From the NCBI RefSeq assembly GCF_035222375.1, contig NC_085887.1, positions 2,579,501-2,643,500 of the forward strand: 64,000 bases of DNA, read 5' to 3'. The notes beneath the pieces are model-generated. The model was given only the letters and a program-made list of their open reading frames with translations, was not told the origin of the DNA and searched no databases. Positions 23,631 through 36,248 of this stretch are shown here, in pieces. How positions within the stretch are numbered: the stretch's first letter is position 1; each line of letters opens with the position of its first letter. A program made the translations under genes and the position numbers. Source of the DNA: Podospora pseudocomata. Lineage: Eukaryota > Ascomycota > Sordariomycetes > Sordariales > Podosporaceae.

Positions 23631-26030
23631 TTAGGCATAACGATACGGCGTCGAGCGCATTGGCTCCCACCCTTGCTGCTGTGGTTGGTGATACCCTTGC
23701 TGTCCCGGTGCTGGTCCACGCATGGCGGGCATTCCGTTGCCGTAGGGGTATGGTGGCGGTACCGGCTTGGGAATCTTGCGGTGGCTTCTGCTCGACTTCC
23801 GGCAGCAGCTGAACAGGCAGCTGCAGACGGCCATGAGGAAGAGAAGACCGACAACGATAACCACCGGGATGAAGATTGGCTTGTTGTCGTTGATCCAGTC
23901 GAGAACCTGCTTGCCGAGCTGTGTACCCTGGCAGTTACCGTTGAAGCACTTGCCACCACCTTCGCAGGGGGTGCCGTCGAGGAAGTACTGTCGCATGGAA
24001 AAGCAAGTGTTGGGCCCAAACTCGGGGGACTGGCAAGACAAGGTGCAGCCGCTGCTCGAGCATGAGTAGGTATCGTTGTTTGTGGTCAAACGGCCCATCA
24101 TCGTCTTGCACTGAAGGTCGCGGGATGTGCAGCGGCCAGAAGCACACTGCAGGCCAGCGCCAGGTTCACCGCAGCTATCTCCGTCTGGACGGCTCTCATC
24201 AGCTGGGCAAGCAGCTGCTGTCCCTGAACACCTTTCCTCAGGATCGCAAGGACCGGTGCTAGCACGACAGACGCTCCCTTGGGCCGCGAAACGACATTGG
24301 CCAGTACAGCATTCATCGTTGGAGAAATCACACTGGCTGCCCGTGGTGAACTTGCAAGTCTTGGGGTCGCAGCATGGGTTGCCCGCGCAGGACTGCTCCC
24401 CGCCGCAGTCGCAGTCCTCGCCAGCTTCAACAATGCCGTTTCCACACTGCTGGCCAGTGATGGTGATGAGGTTCCTGTTGCTGACGAGACAGCTGGCTCG
24501 CTGGGAGCTACGCCCGAGGAAGCTGCAGATGTTGCCTACACTGCAGGGTGAAAACTGCGTGATGCCGCTGCCTGTCGAAGGGTTCATGATAAAGTTGGCC
24601 TGTGCATCGCAAGACTGGCTCGACAGTGGGCAGCACTGTGACTGCTTGTCTTCGCCGCGGGAACATGAACCCTGTCCGCAGTCATGAACAGCTCCAAAGG
24701 TGTGTCCAGTCTCGTGGGCAAAGACAAGCCATTCGGTGGATGTCCGTACAACGACATTGGCAGCAGCCGTGGTCTCGTTCCCCTGTTGCGTGGCTCCACG
24801 CTGGCAGACAGCCCCCAACCAAGCCAGGCCAACGGCATTATCAGTCCCGCAGCTCGTCAACAACGTCCAGTAAGCATTGCCATCCCCTTCCCATCGGCCG
24901 CGCCACTCTGAGAACTGGCTCAGACGCTGAGTAATAGTAATGCTGTCGCTGCAGGGCGTGTTCCAGGGCGCGGTTTGGGGGGGTGTGCCTGGGCACTGAG
25001 CATCGCTGATGGTCAAGTTCTGAATACCCAGTGAGATGTTGAATGTTCTCTCGTACAACTCCGAGGCCGAGTTCACGATATCGATGATGTTGGCTCGCAC
25101 TTCCTCCTTGTTCCTAAACTTGGAAGTGTAACCGCAGTCAGTGGCGATACCGATCAAGGCAACCCTTTTTGTAGTCGGACATCCCTGCGTCGAACCAATC
25201 GACCCGGCCAAGTTGACACCAGCACCGTTTCCACCGATTTGATCCTGCCGCCCAAACAGAGCCCGAGGGTTGATAGATGCGCCTTCTGTCAGAGGCTCGT
25301 TAAAGGCCCGATACACAAGGCTGTTGGAACCCTGGTTGGAAAGAAGGTCATCAGAGGCGCAGGTTTCCATGCTGCCCAGATCACGCTTGAGATCGACATG
25401 GCCAGGCTCAGGGCTGAGATCAGTGTCGCGCCAAACAACCATGTAGTCGTCATCCTCCTCGTCGACTTCGGGGTCGCCCTCGATCGCGAGCGCACGATAC
25501 GAACTGGCAGTCTTGACGTGATGGTGGTTTCCTGAAATGGTGAATACGCCCGTGAAGATGGGATTTTTCCCATCGCGGATCAAGCTGATTCGAGCCCAGC
25601 CCACATGCTTCCACTCGGTCGAGCCGTCCTCCTTGACCCAACTCTCTCCCTTGAACACACGGATCGCTCGCCTGTCGAGCGGTTCGACCTTGGTGATTGT
25701 ACCATCGGCACCGACATGTTGGATCGCTGCGTCATCACTGAAGAGATCTGTGTTTGGGTCCAATGAGAGACGGACAATTTGATGCTTGCTGTGAAGGTGG
25801 AATGTGACGTCGAATGAGGTATGGGCGTGCACCCGATGAGATGGTGTTTGGATGTTGATGTCCTCAATGCGCGTTACATAGGACAGCGATCTTCGTTGTA
25901 CAGAGTGCGCTTGGGTGTTGTGTTAGCTAATGGCGCCTTTTGGTTTGTAGCAATCGAGCATACCTATCGCATTTTGGAACAGTAGACCTGCAGCTGCGAG
26001 GGCGGCCGCGAAGGCCTTGGTAAGAAGCAT
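23631..26030 (-). CDS. ADAM-type zinc metalloprotease with disintegrin domain and TM anchor
   Basis: Two exons (26030-25964 and 25909-23631) give 781 aa. Exon 1 encodes the signal peptide MLLTKAFAAALAAAGLLFQ; without it the long frame would lack a secretory start. A pro-region (about 25-270) precedes the reprolysin domain, whose zinc site HETGHTFGAVHD starts at residue 421 (three His ligands and the catalytic Glu present). A Cys-rich disintegrin domain follows (CGNGIVEAGEDCDCGG ... NECC-like spacing), then a Cys-rich linker, one membrane helix (FIPVVIVVGLLFLMAV, about 702-725), a Cys cluster, and a Pro/Gln-rich cytosolic tail of about 55 residues. This is the architecture of fungal ADM-A/ADM-B proteins; a surface sheddase role is inferred by family. 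The 54-nt intron has a clear gctaac branch site. Confidence 0.93.
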
Positions 26031-27648
26031 AATTCAATTAGTCGTATTTGCGTTCCCTATGTATGCCGCCTGCCCATAAACGAATGAGTGGTATTAGGAG
26101 TGAAAGGATAGACCAGAGTGTCTAGCTGTCGGCCGTAGAGAATGTTGCGGAGGTCCTTCTATAAGTCCTCTGCCGCATTCAAGAGTGGAGGCGAATCGAT
26201 GGACTCGCAAGCAAGGAGGGAGAGGAAGGAACAAAGCAGGCGAACGGGAAGTCTTTTGTTGGTTGGAAAGAGAGAGAGAATGATGGGAACCAGTGGCAGT
26301 GCACCGTATTTTGTCAGATGGGTGTAGCGAGCGGCTTGGTGAGTGGCCAGGAGACAGCGGACAACATGAACTCCCGCCCAGCAAACGACAAGCCTTGGAC
26401 AACTCCCCAGCGCTTCGCTGCACCGTGCGAACATGACAGCTCTCTCCAGGGGGGTCCGCCATGCCAGTGAGGCAGGCGCCTGGGGCTGTCTGTCAGCAGC
26501 CTGGAACGGCATCCTCCTCAAACCCCCTCAGACGGATATGCGCAAGCCTTATTCCAGCCCACCCAGCCCCGACAATGTTGCCGACCTCACTGCTTTTCTC
26601 TCTTCTATCACGATGTCTACTTTCTTCTGCATAGCTCAACACTGTGCCAACCTCCAAGAAAGCAAGATAGCTACGCCAAGGTCCCTTGGTACACTACGTA
26701 ACCCAAGCGGCCGTTGCGAATGATCCCTTGTGTCGGTTTCAGAAGCGCACTCAAACAGACCCCGGGATGGCCTCTGCCCCTGGCCACCCCCCTCAGCCTC
26801 GACCAAAAGCGAGCCGGTGCCATCCACCCTAGAGTAGCGTCAGCTTTAAATTGGTGGAGTCGCCAGCTTCTGCCCATCTCGTTTGGGAATTAGCCTTTTG
26901 ATATCGATCTGTTTTTGCAACATGTCGGACGAAGCTGCTTTGCGGATTGCGGGGTGACAACCTTCGATCTGTGCAGACAACCATCAAGATGCCCACCAGC
27001 CTTGCTCGGTGTTGACCTCGGATCAGTTCTGCGTACGGACAACAGTGAGCACCAGCCCCGCCGCTCAACTCCCCGCTTCCTGCTGAGCAATCCTCTGCAC
27101 ATCTCTCGCACTGTGCTGCGCAGCTCTGAAAGTTGTTTACGGCGCCACCCGAAGGTCACCACCGCAACCAGCCTGCGGAATATAGATCACTTGAGAGCGG
27201 AATATACAAATCAGGCGGCGGTCAACGGGTGTCGGTGCTGGATATATTTCTGGAAACCCCCGGCAATTTTTCAGTCGCGCGATACACAACACACCACTTG
27301 AAAATATCTTTTTCAACCTTCACAAAGTCAGTTTTTGATTCCCTTTTTGCAGAACTCCGAGATACCCGGAACTGTGAAATGCCAAGGGAGACAGCGGGCT
27401 TGGACCATGTCATTGCATACGCGTCCATAGCTGCTTTCACACGGCAACATCGGATTTAAGCCTTTTTGCGACCTGATCTCCAAGATGGCCATCAAGATTT
27501 CAGAGATCGGACTTTGTCAGAAATGCCAAGTGCCACCAATGAAAGAAAGATCAAGATAACCGTTCGACACATGATCCAAACATCCAGCTAGTATAAAAAT
27601 GCCGTTTGTCCACGATGGCAGCAAAGAGAGCACCAATAACCAGGTTTG

Positions 27649-27649
<1 letters not shown>

Positions 27650-27693
<44 letters not shown>
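27650..27693. repeat. AAC trinucleotide microsatellite
   Basis: About 14 uninterrupted AAC/CAA triplets. It is intergenic and, unlike the one at 8775, not next to a start codon. Confidence 0.95.
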
Positions 27694-28350
27694 GATGAAA
27701 ATATCGTCCCGTCTGATGCATATGCAGGCCCAATATCTGCGAGCTTCTGTTTTTGGCCCGCCCGGTCCAACCTGTCATCTGCGCCTCTGTTACCTCGGGG
27801 TAAGGTGTCTCCCCGCATTGCTTATACATCTCGACCTATCAAGACGACCATATCCACTGCGGGATGACGGTTTTTTAATACTGTCTTCGGGTCTCCATGG
27901 CCAGGAGGCCTCAGAAGTGGCCTGTGGGCTGAGTTATCCGGCTTGTTGATTCCAAAGTCGCTACTGTTGTCAGACGAAAATATGGTAGACAGTGACGGAT
28001 ATCAGACAGGTTGAGCAAGGCTCGCCTTTTCTGCCCCCAGGAAGCCAGATATACTCCCTCCAAGATTCCACATGCGTATAATCTTCCAGATCTGCAAGTG
28101 ATATTCCACTCTCATCTTCAAATGCTGGATGATGCACATACAGCACCACGCCTCTTGAGCACATATACGTTGTATCCTTATGGCAGAAGCGCATGATGAT
28201 CTTAGTAAGGCCTACATCTCAAGCCCTTAGGGATCGAGGTTTCTTGCACTCTTGGTGACAGGCACCCTGCCCACAGAATAGTTGACACAGCAAAAGTAAG
28301 TTGGCCCATACAATGCTGTAAACCATGCCCTCGAAAGTAAATCAATAGGC

Positions 28351-28413
28351 CCTTTAATTATCTTCAGAGGTCTATTAACCATATTTGAAAGCCTAGTGGC
28401 TATCCTGCAAGGT
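28351..28413. repeat. three degenerate ~20-bp units, related to the array at 50475
   Basis: Three successive units of 20-22 bp start at 28351, 28372 and 28392. They follow the pattern CCT-TTAA-y-TATyTT-x-AAGG, as in the array at 50475-50607: for example ctattaaccatatttgaaag here resembles the unit with consensus CCTNTTAACTATNTTTGAAGG without its first bases. Divergence is high, so the relationship is a by-eye judgement. Confidence 0.45.
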
Positions 28414-29410
28414 GTAGTTCGCAATATAACACGGGCTGTCATATTTGTGTGTGTCAAACATCTTGTGGGCAGGGTGCTGTTCTCCCGGGCTTCTCAACCA
28501 TTATCGAGTCAAGGCGAGAGACAGATAGACCGTGAGGGTAGAATACACAGACAGACAAGCACCTCACCTATATATGCTTATGCTCTGTCACCCCCGAACG
28601 ACGTCTCACAAATCTCTCTGACCTCAGCGCCCCCACTGAAAATTCTTACAGTCCAAGAGGGCCGATGCATCAGCTCAATATCAGACCGAAAGATTATATA
28701 AACACATTTGTAGTGTGCCGAATTAGTCGAATCGAGGTGAATCAATAACATGAAACATACATCTATTACAAGGCTTTCCATCAACACCTGCTTCCTCCCA
28801 ACATGGCCCAGCGATCTATCACCTTGACTCGCAACAGTCTTCCCCGATCTCAGCTCGTCTTTGATTATCGATAACAATTGTTGAGTTCATGAAATACTGA
28901 GTATGTGTGTAGGTAGGCTTTGGTTCAGCACAAATTACATCTCTCGTTTAGCTGGAATAAATAGGATGAGGGACAGCCGTGCTCTAGGCCCGAAGTGGTG
29001 ATGATGGTTGTATTTTGATGAGAAGAGGTAGAACTCCCGATCCTTTTGTTGTGATGTAGAGTCAAGCGTTATACGATGGCGGGCTGCTGCCAACAGCGAT
29101 CAATAAAAATTCACAACACCAAACGCAACCGAGCAACCTCAAGTACTTTAACTGTTTTTGTATTTCTTGCTACCATAGCAAATCAATAGACAGAGACGGA
29201 AAATCCCAATCTCCCAGTAGGAACATCCACCCTCCATATCTCATCTTTAAGACATCGATGATAATCCAAAAAAAAGGAAACCAAACGTCCAAAGATCCAT
29301 CTACAACAAAACAGAACTCGCAACGCGTTCCACGCTTTCTCCCAGACCCGAAACAAAAACAAAAAATGACTTTCAAAGCAAGTAAATGCCCGACTCCCAA
29401 AACCAAAAAT

Positions 29411-29429
29411 TAACTTGGCATGCCCAAGT
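29411..29429. other. 7-bp hairpin in the ACS 3' region
   Basis: AACTTGG (29411-29417) and CCAAGTT (29423-29429) flank CATGC, giving a perfect 7-bp stem with a 5-nt loop about 140 bases past the ACS stop codon. It may lie in the 3' UTR; no function is shown. Confidence 0.4.
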
Positions 29430-29571
29430 TATTTTCTGCCATGCCTCGTTTGATCCATCCAGGGGACGCCGTTCCTTCAAACCCAGCCCAAGTCGGTCGT
29501 ATAGTGGTATATATAATCTCCCATCCCGATCATCCCTCTTCCCTACTCGCACACAACATGCTCACAAACGC

Positions 29572-31987
29572 TTATTTCTTCTTGCCCTCGTGCACAATGT
29601 TGATGATCTTCTCAACAACAGATGGGTCCGAGAGAGTGCTGATGTCGCCAAGCTGGTCCTCCTCACCGGCAAGAATCTTTCTGAGAATACGTCTCATGAT
29701 CTTGCCGCTGCGGGTCTTGGGAAGATCTGGGACAACAAACACGGCCTTGGGCGCCGCGAAGGGGCCAATACTCCTGCGGACCTGGAGGATGAAGTCCTTG
29801 CGGAGGGCATCATCGACTTCGGCGCCGTTCTTGATGGACACAAAGGCGTTGACAGCCTGGCCGGTGAGCTCGTCGGCAACCCCAACGACGGCCGCCTCGG
29901 CAATGGAGGCGTGCTCAATGAGGGCGGCCTCGATCTCAGCCGTGCTGAGACGGTGACCGCTGACGTTGACAACGTCATCAACACGGCCACGGATCCAGTA
30001 GAAGCCCTCGTGATCGCGACCGGCACCATCGCCCGTGAACTACATCACTTGTTAGTCTGAAAGCCTTGCAACAGCAGAGGCAGCGGATACTCACGTAGTA
30101 CCCCTTGTAAACGTTCAGGTAAGTGTCCATGTAGCGCTTGTGGGCGCCCCAGACGGTGCGAGCCATGCTTGGCCAGGGTTGCTTGAAGGCAAGGACACCC
30201 TCGACATCGTTGCCATGGATCTCCTCGCCAGAGACAGGGTCGACGATCGCAGGCTCGATGCCGAAGAAGGGAAGAGAGGCGGAGCCGGGCTTGGTGGGAG
30301 TAACACCAGCAAGAGGGGTGATGACGTTGGAGCCGGTCTCGGTTTGCCAGTACGTCTGTGATTAGTCGTCAGTGAGAGGTGGTCTCTTGCAGGGCCGAAG
30401 GTGAGCGACTTACGTCCACAATATGAGCCTCCTCCTTGCCAACAACCTCAAAGTACCACTTCCAGATCTCGGCGGCGATTGGCTCACCGACGGAGCCAAG
30501 AACTCTGAGGTGCTTCATCTCGTTGCGCACATGTTGGTTGCCGGCGCGCTTCAGGAGACGCAGGGCAGTGGGAGCAACATAGAACTGTGTGACCTTGTGC
30601 TGCTCAATGATATCCCAGTATCTGGAAAAGTTGGGGTAGGCGGGTGTACCCTCGAAAACGACGGTGGACACACCCAGGAGGAGTGGGGCGTAGACGACAT
30701 AGGTATGACCGGTAATCCAGCCGACATCACCGCCGCAGAAGTACCTGTCGCCATCGTGAATGTCGAACACATACTTTCCGGTGGTGGCGGCGCCCAGGAG
30801 ATAACCGCCGGTGGTGTGCATGACACCCTTGGGCTTGCCGGTAGAGCCGGAGGTGTAGAGGAGGAAGAGAGGGTCCTCCGAGTTGACGGCCACGGGGGGG
30901 TAGTATGAGGGCCACTTCTCAACCTCCTCGTGCCACCAGAAATCGCGACCCTCGGTCATGGGGATGTCGGCGCCGGTGCGCTTGTACACAAGCACGTGGC
31001 CGACATCAGGGCACTGCTTGAGAGCCTCATCGACAATCTTCTTTGTCCCAATCAACTTTCCACCACGCTTGCCCTCGTCGGTGGTGATGACCACCTTGGA
31101 ACCGCCATCGATGACACGGTCGCGAAGCGAGTCGGCCGAGAAACCGGCAAAGACCACCGAGTGAACGGCGCCGATTCTGCTGCAAGCAAGAAGGGCAACG
31201 ATAGCCTCCGGGATCATGGGCAGGTAGATGGCCACGGTGTCGCCCTTGCGCACGCCCATCTGGGTGAGCACGTGGGCGAGCTTGGAGACATCGCGCAGGA
31301 GCTCGCCGTAGGTGACGTTCCGGCCGTCCGAGGGCTCATCGGCTTCGTAGATGACGGCGACCTTGTTGGGGTCCTTGAAGGCATGGCGATCGACACAGTT
31401 GTATGACGCATTGAGCTCACCCTCCAGGAACCAGGCATTGTCACCCCCGGCGAGGGAGCCGCTGTGGACAGTCTGGAAATCCTTGGACCAGGTCAGGAGC
31501 TCACGCGCCAGCCTCCCCCAGAACTTCTTGGGTTCTGTGATGGATTCCTTGTAGAGTTTCTGATATTCCTCGAGACCTGCGGTACCGGTGTCAGCGCGCG
31601 ATGTGACGTAGAGACCAACCGCCCAGGCGCGCCCAGGCTCGGGACAAGGAGGACGGCCGCGGGGTATTCAGCGGGGGGTGGGGTCGTGTCTTACTGCTCA
31701 AGTGAGGTTTACTCGGGTGCTCTGTGACAAACGTGGTTAGCTCCAATGCTTCCGTTCGTCCAGGTGTTGTGTGTGTGCGCCCCGCGACAGGGCCACAACA
31801 CCTTGGCGCACGACATGGACCCAAACTTACTGTCAAGCATCTTCTGGGGAGGGTCTGTTGGGAGTAGGCAGGAAGGCCGCTCTGTCAGTTTCACCGTCTA
31901 TACTCCAGGACGGGACAAGAACTCACGGAAAGTGTCAACAGCGTGGGCCTCGGCCACTACTGGCGCCTTGGGAGACTGCTCGCCCAT
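29572..31987 (-). CDS. acu-5: acetyl-coenzyme A synthetase
   Basis: Six exons on the minus strand (31987-31927, 31854-31831, 31721-31695, 31576-30414, 30355-30095, 30039-29572) give 667 aa. The protein starts [11 protein letters not shown] and reads through two tiny exons (24 and 27 nt) into HPSKPHLSS and [14 protein letters not shown]-superfamily motifs are clear: [15 protein letters not shown] (phosphate-binding loop), [20 protein letters not shown], and [13 protein letters not shown] with the catalytic/acetylatable Lys at about residue 625. It makes acetyl-CoA from acetate, ATP and CoA in the cytosol and is needed for growth on acetate; this is the gene called acu-5 in Neurospora and facA in Aspergillus. 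In those fungi it is induced by acetate and repressed by glucose; I did not find decisive regulator sites here. Confidence 0.95.
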
Positions 31988-33113
31988 GATGGTGGTGTTG
32001 GTGTTGGTGATGGCGGGGTAGGAACTTTTTGGTGCTTTAGCAAAGCGGGAGAATGTTCGTCGCAGCAGTAGTAGTAATGGCCCAGCCAAGCCAGACAGGA
32101 GCAGCCGGTAGGAACAAGTAGTGGTGGTAGAGGGTGGAAAGGAGATGGGACAGATGAGTGGGAGATTGGGTGAGCTGGACTGACGGACAATGTTGGGGAG
32201 GAGCGGGCGTTTTTGTATTATGGCAGAAGACGAGACGAAGGATACCCGCCTGGATGGACACGGTGCATGGGTGAAGGGTGGAAGCTGGGATGGGGGAGCG
32301 CGAGGGGAGGCATTCAGGGGGAGGGGTGTGGGTGTGGGCATTTTCTTTTTTCTCACTTCCCAGCTCTCTGCCGGACCGGAGCTTGTACCGATACAACGAC
32401 GCAGAGAGACGGCCATGAGCCCATCCCCAGACACCAAGCCCCAAGACCACCGTTGTGGATTTCCTTCCGCCCGACCACTGACTATTCGCTGCACACCAGA
32501 CATGCAATGTTGCCATTGACGGGCCCTTGTTACCGCAAAGGGGAAGAAGACCACCAGCCCTATTTGCACGCCTACTCAAGAGAGAAAGAGAGACCTAGAG
32601 GCTCAAGAAAAGTTGTTTCCCCTGAAACGACACACCTTGAGACGAAGGGCCGGTGCCAGCCGTGCGGTGGACGCGGACATGCGGCAGTCCGGTGCGGCGA
32701 ATAGCCAGGGCTCCTTGCCTCGCCTGTGGATGATGAGTCGAGATGGCACAAATGTCTCCTCCGGACGCGGCAGGCTGCTCCCAGTCTGTGGAGTGTGTGC
32801 TGCACCGGGAACACAGACGCATGGCAGGGTTGCCTCGAGGTCACCGGAACAGTGTCAGTGGTATCCAGCAGACAGGCGGTTGCCGTGTTTGAATTGTGAG
32901 AGAGTTGCATCTATCACACACAACCTTCTATTTGGAAGCGGTCCGAGACTGCAAAGTGACGACTTGAGTAGGAATTTGGAATTCTCTCAACCGTCAAAGC
33001 CTAGCGCTCCTAATAAAATGGCGCGCGCCTCACTTCAGACAGTGGGGTTTGTCCTTATCTGATGGGGATTGTGGATGCCATCATCTCGACAAACCTCTTC
33101 AGCGGCATGTAAC

Positions 33114-33131
33114 CGAACGAACGAACGAACG
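33114..33131. repeat. (CGAA)4 microsatellite
   Basis: Four CGAA tetramers plus CG. A second four-copy CGAA array lies 0.85 kb away at 33963-33978 in the same orientation. Confidence 0.9.
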
Positions 33132-33962
33132 TCTGCGGGCCGCCGTATGCCTGATCGATTCAACCCCTTCGTGGTGTGTCTGCTACTATCGGAGCCCGGC
33201 CGGTTGGCTGTTGTCGCAATGCGATGCGATGCCCTACCTACGCGACCAAGCAGCTTCCCAAACAAGCCGCACTTCTTCAGCGTCAATACTACTGCTCCCG
33301 CCGTTGTCTATGCTGCTGCTGCAGGGACCACCCCGCCGTCGTGGGAATGCAGTCACCCTCATACTGATGATACCTTACACCACACTCGAATATGCCGTCT
33401 TCAATAATCTTCTATTAACAAAACACTTGACTAATAAGTAATCAGCTAAAACATAAGAGGAAATAACCTTAACTCTCCAAGGCCATGTACCGGTACCTCA
33501 CTGGTCCTCCTTTGCCCTCACCTTCTGCTGCTTCTTTACCCCACACTCTGCTGGGCCCCTCCTTTTACAACGATCTCGTTCTTGGCATTGAGCCGCTACC
33601 GGATCGAGACCCGGTGGGGTCCTCGGTGACGGAGGAGGCGCCTTGGACAGGGAAAGACATGATGCCTTCGCAACGCCGCACCGCCATAAGACGGGCCTTC
33701 CCCGCACTGATCCCAACCGCATTCAAAGCACAGCGTCTCTTGGCGACCATCACCGTTGGCTCCCCCCGTTGCTGTCACGACCTGTCTTTATGGAATCCCC
33801 AGATGGGCTGGCGTCATCGTCCGTCACTCCCAACATCACGGGATGGCCACCTCGGAAAGTCGAGGACATGACGCACCGTCTTCTTCTCGAACGGCTATCC
33901 CGGCCCGCTCCTCGCTTTTTATTGTCCATTTTCTCCCTCACAGCAAATACCGAAGACCGAGA

Positions 33963-33978
33963 CGAACGAACGAACGAA
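33963..33978. repeat. (CGAA)4 microsatellite, second copy
   Basis: Four CGAA tetramers in the same orientation as the array at 33114. Confidence 0.9.
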
Positions 33979-34276
33979 CATGAGCCGGGGTACCACCTTG
34001 TTCCTGCAGTGGACCACCGCTATCGTGATAAGACGGGTGTGTGTCTCTGTGTGTGTGCAACGACGTTGGACAGTTGCGGCTGCCCGGCTGCCGGGACATT
34101 CCCAAGTGCCGGTGGGCCAAGGCTAACCCAACTTCCTGGGGATGAAGGGAAGCTCGGGAAGCCATATTCTCACATACACCTCGGGTATGAGCATGTGCAT
34201 CCAACGAACCAGGGATAACCATCAGTGGACTTTCCTTGTCCTTATCCATCTGCCCCCCCTTCCCTCGTGTCCTCAT

Positions 34277-34312
34277 GTGTGCGTGTGTGTGTATGTGTGT
34301 GTGTGTGTGTCT
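34277..34312. repeat. GT-rich dinucleotide run
   Basis: A GTGTGCGTGTGTGTGTATGT-type stretch, mostly GT repeats with single interruptions; intergenic. Confidence 0.85.
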
Positions 34313-36226
34313 TGTGCCCCCTTTTCCCCAGAATCGCGGGGCATTACCACTCCCCACATTCTCCAATGGAAGGGGGGCCTCGAACTTGATTGTTCCTTTT
34401 AATCCACCATAAAACTCAAATGCTCGGACTGGACTGGACTGGGCGCAATATTTCCCCATGTTTTTTTTGTTCCCATCCACCAGTTCCGGAGCAGCGGAAG
34501 TACCCTCGAACTAACCAACTAACAACAAATCTAAACCTATTCAGAGCGCCCAGTCCGGATCGTCACTGGGGACGAGAGTCATGGCACTCTGGTGTTTTCC
34601 CTCGTGTGTGCCCCTCATTCCTTCCGTATCCTTGAACCCCAGAACTGTGGTGTACAAAGACCAAGAGACGACCCCACCTGTAGACAGCCAGCCCGCCACC
34701 AGAAACAACGTCATACCTCAACCCCTACAACCGGGGCCTTCCGGACGTATGGGAGGAGGGGAAAAGGGGAACAACAACACGCGGTGGGGGTCCTGTGCTG
34801 GGCACATGTGATAGAAAGAGTCACTTTAATTAAGATTAAGCATACGGCATAGTATCAAGGATGTGGGTAGATTGAAGGAAGCCGAGGGAAAGCCCGTATA
34901 TAAGACCGGCCACCCATCAACTGCAGGATTGCAGTTCTCTTGAGTTGTCCGATGTGTGTATGCGTTTCGTCATACTTGAGACTATTCCCAGTTCCACATG
35001 GACCTCCCGTCCCACTAACTAGTCTTTGTCTGCCTGCTCCTACGATGTCATGACATAAACATTTTCACGATCCTACCTGGTAGGTAGAGGGTGTGTAAGT
35101 GATATCGTCATCTTTGACTGACTCTCAATAAGGTAGCAAGGAGATTGTCACACAAAGAGAGCCAGACTGAGAGCAGGGAAGCTGGAAAATAGAGACTATT
35201 TTCAGATCTTGACAAGTTTATGAGAGTTCTAGCTACCTCTTGCTTATATGTAAACTGAAAAGGTAGAGGGAACACAATAGACTAAGTTACATAGGTACTT
35301 GCCAGGCCTTCAAAATCGGCACTTGACATGGCTTGGTGGTGTATAGCCACTGTAGAAAAACAAGATCACTACCTTACCCAGGAAAGAGCTCCATAGGATG
35401 ATGATTGGTACATCTTGTAAACTAGAATATGAGGGAAATACTTTAAATAGATAATATCTACAACTGTAGTTTGGATTGCCCATTGGCTGATCGCACCGTG
35501 CCTGGAGCAAAGTAACCGAGTATAATTCTGTCTAAAACATCCTGCCCCAAAGCAAGGTGTTTAAACCCTCGGGTTCCTACATAATCTAGCCCAGTCTCCA
35601 TCTTTCTCTTTTTAACATCAACGTTTCAAGATAGGTACGTAAAAATAACATAAGATAATCGTAGAAAACCCTTCAACCACACCTGACAACAAAACACTCA
35701 AAACACTTTGCAACCAAACCAAGTCCATATCAGAAACTACCATGTCACAAACACATACAGCAAAAGTTCTCATTCAGATGTCTTTTTACTCTCATCTCAT
35801 TAACATAAACCTACTCTCCATTTCACTTCCGTTTTTCTCTTTCTTTCTTTCTTAACTGATATGTGTTTGTCTGCAGATAGAGGGGGGGTATAAAGAAGTT
35901 TCTTCCTTCATGAGAACAGGGAACGATGTGTTATATAAACAAACGTAACTGGAAAACCACAACCACAACAACGACCCACCCATTCCCATTCCAATTCCCT
36001 CCCGCAAGCACAAGGAACAAGTTATTCATCCAAACAAAAACCAAACCAAACCAACAACCAAAGTGACGTGTCCCTGTTCAAAAATAGACAAGAAAAGAAG
36101 AAAGAATAAAAATAAAAATAAGAACAGTAAAGTAAAATAAAAGGGGGAATCAGAGAAGACAAAGTTAAAAAATAAAGCTGTGCAAAAGAAAAACAGAAGA
36201 AAAAAACGCGGTGGAGAAATAAAAGC

Positions 36227-36248
36227 AAAAAAAAAAAAAAAAAAAAAA
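36227..36248. repeat. 22-base poly-A run
   Basis: An uninterrupted run of 22 A on the plus strand, in the 3' region of the kinesin gene; probably a simple slippage tract. Confidence 0.95.

Larger units (their letters stand above)
26031..29571. other. 3.5-kb gene-poor interval between ADAM and ACS genes
   Basis: No protein gene or tRNA can be supported here. It carries the ADAM promoter (right after 26030), an AAC microsatellite (27650-27693), a degenerate repeat patch (28351-28413), and an AT-rich stretch (about 28200-29200). The last part is the 3' UTR of the acetyl-CoA synthetase gene. Confidence 0.55.

Noticed and set aside
23631-26030. Toxin-like reading of the disintegrin/metalloprotease gene
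   Set aside because: The domain order plus a TM helix and cytosolic tail is that of a membrane ADAM, not a secreted venom-type protein.
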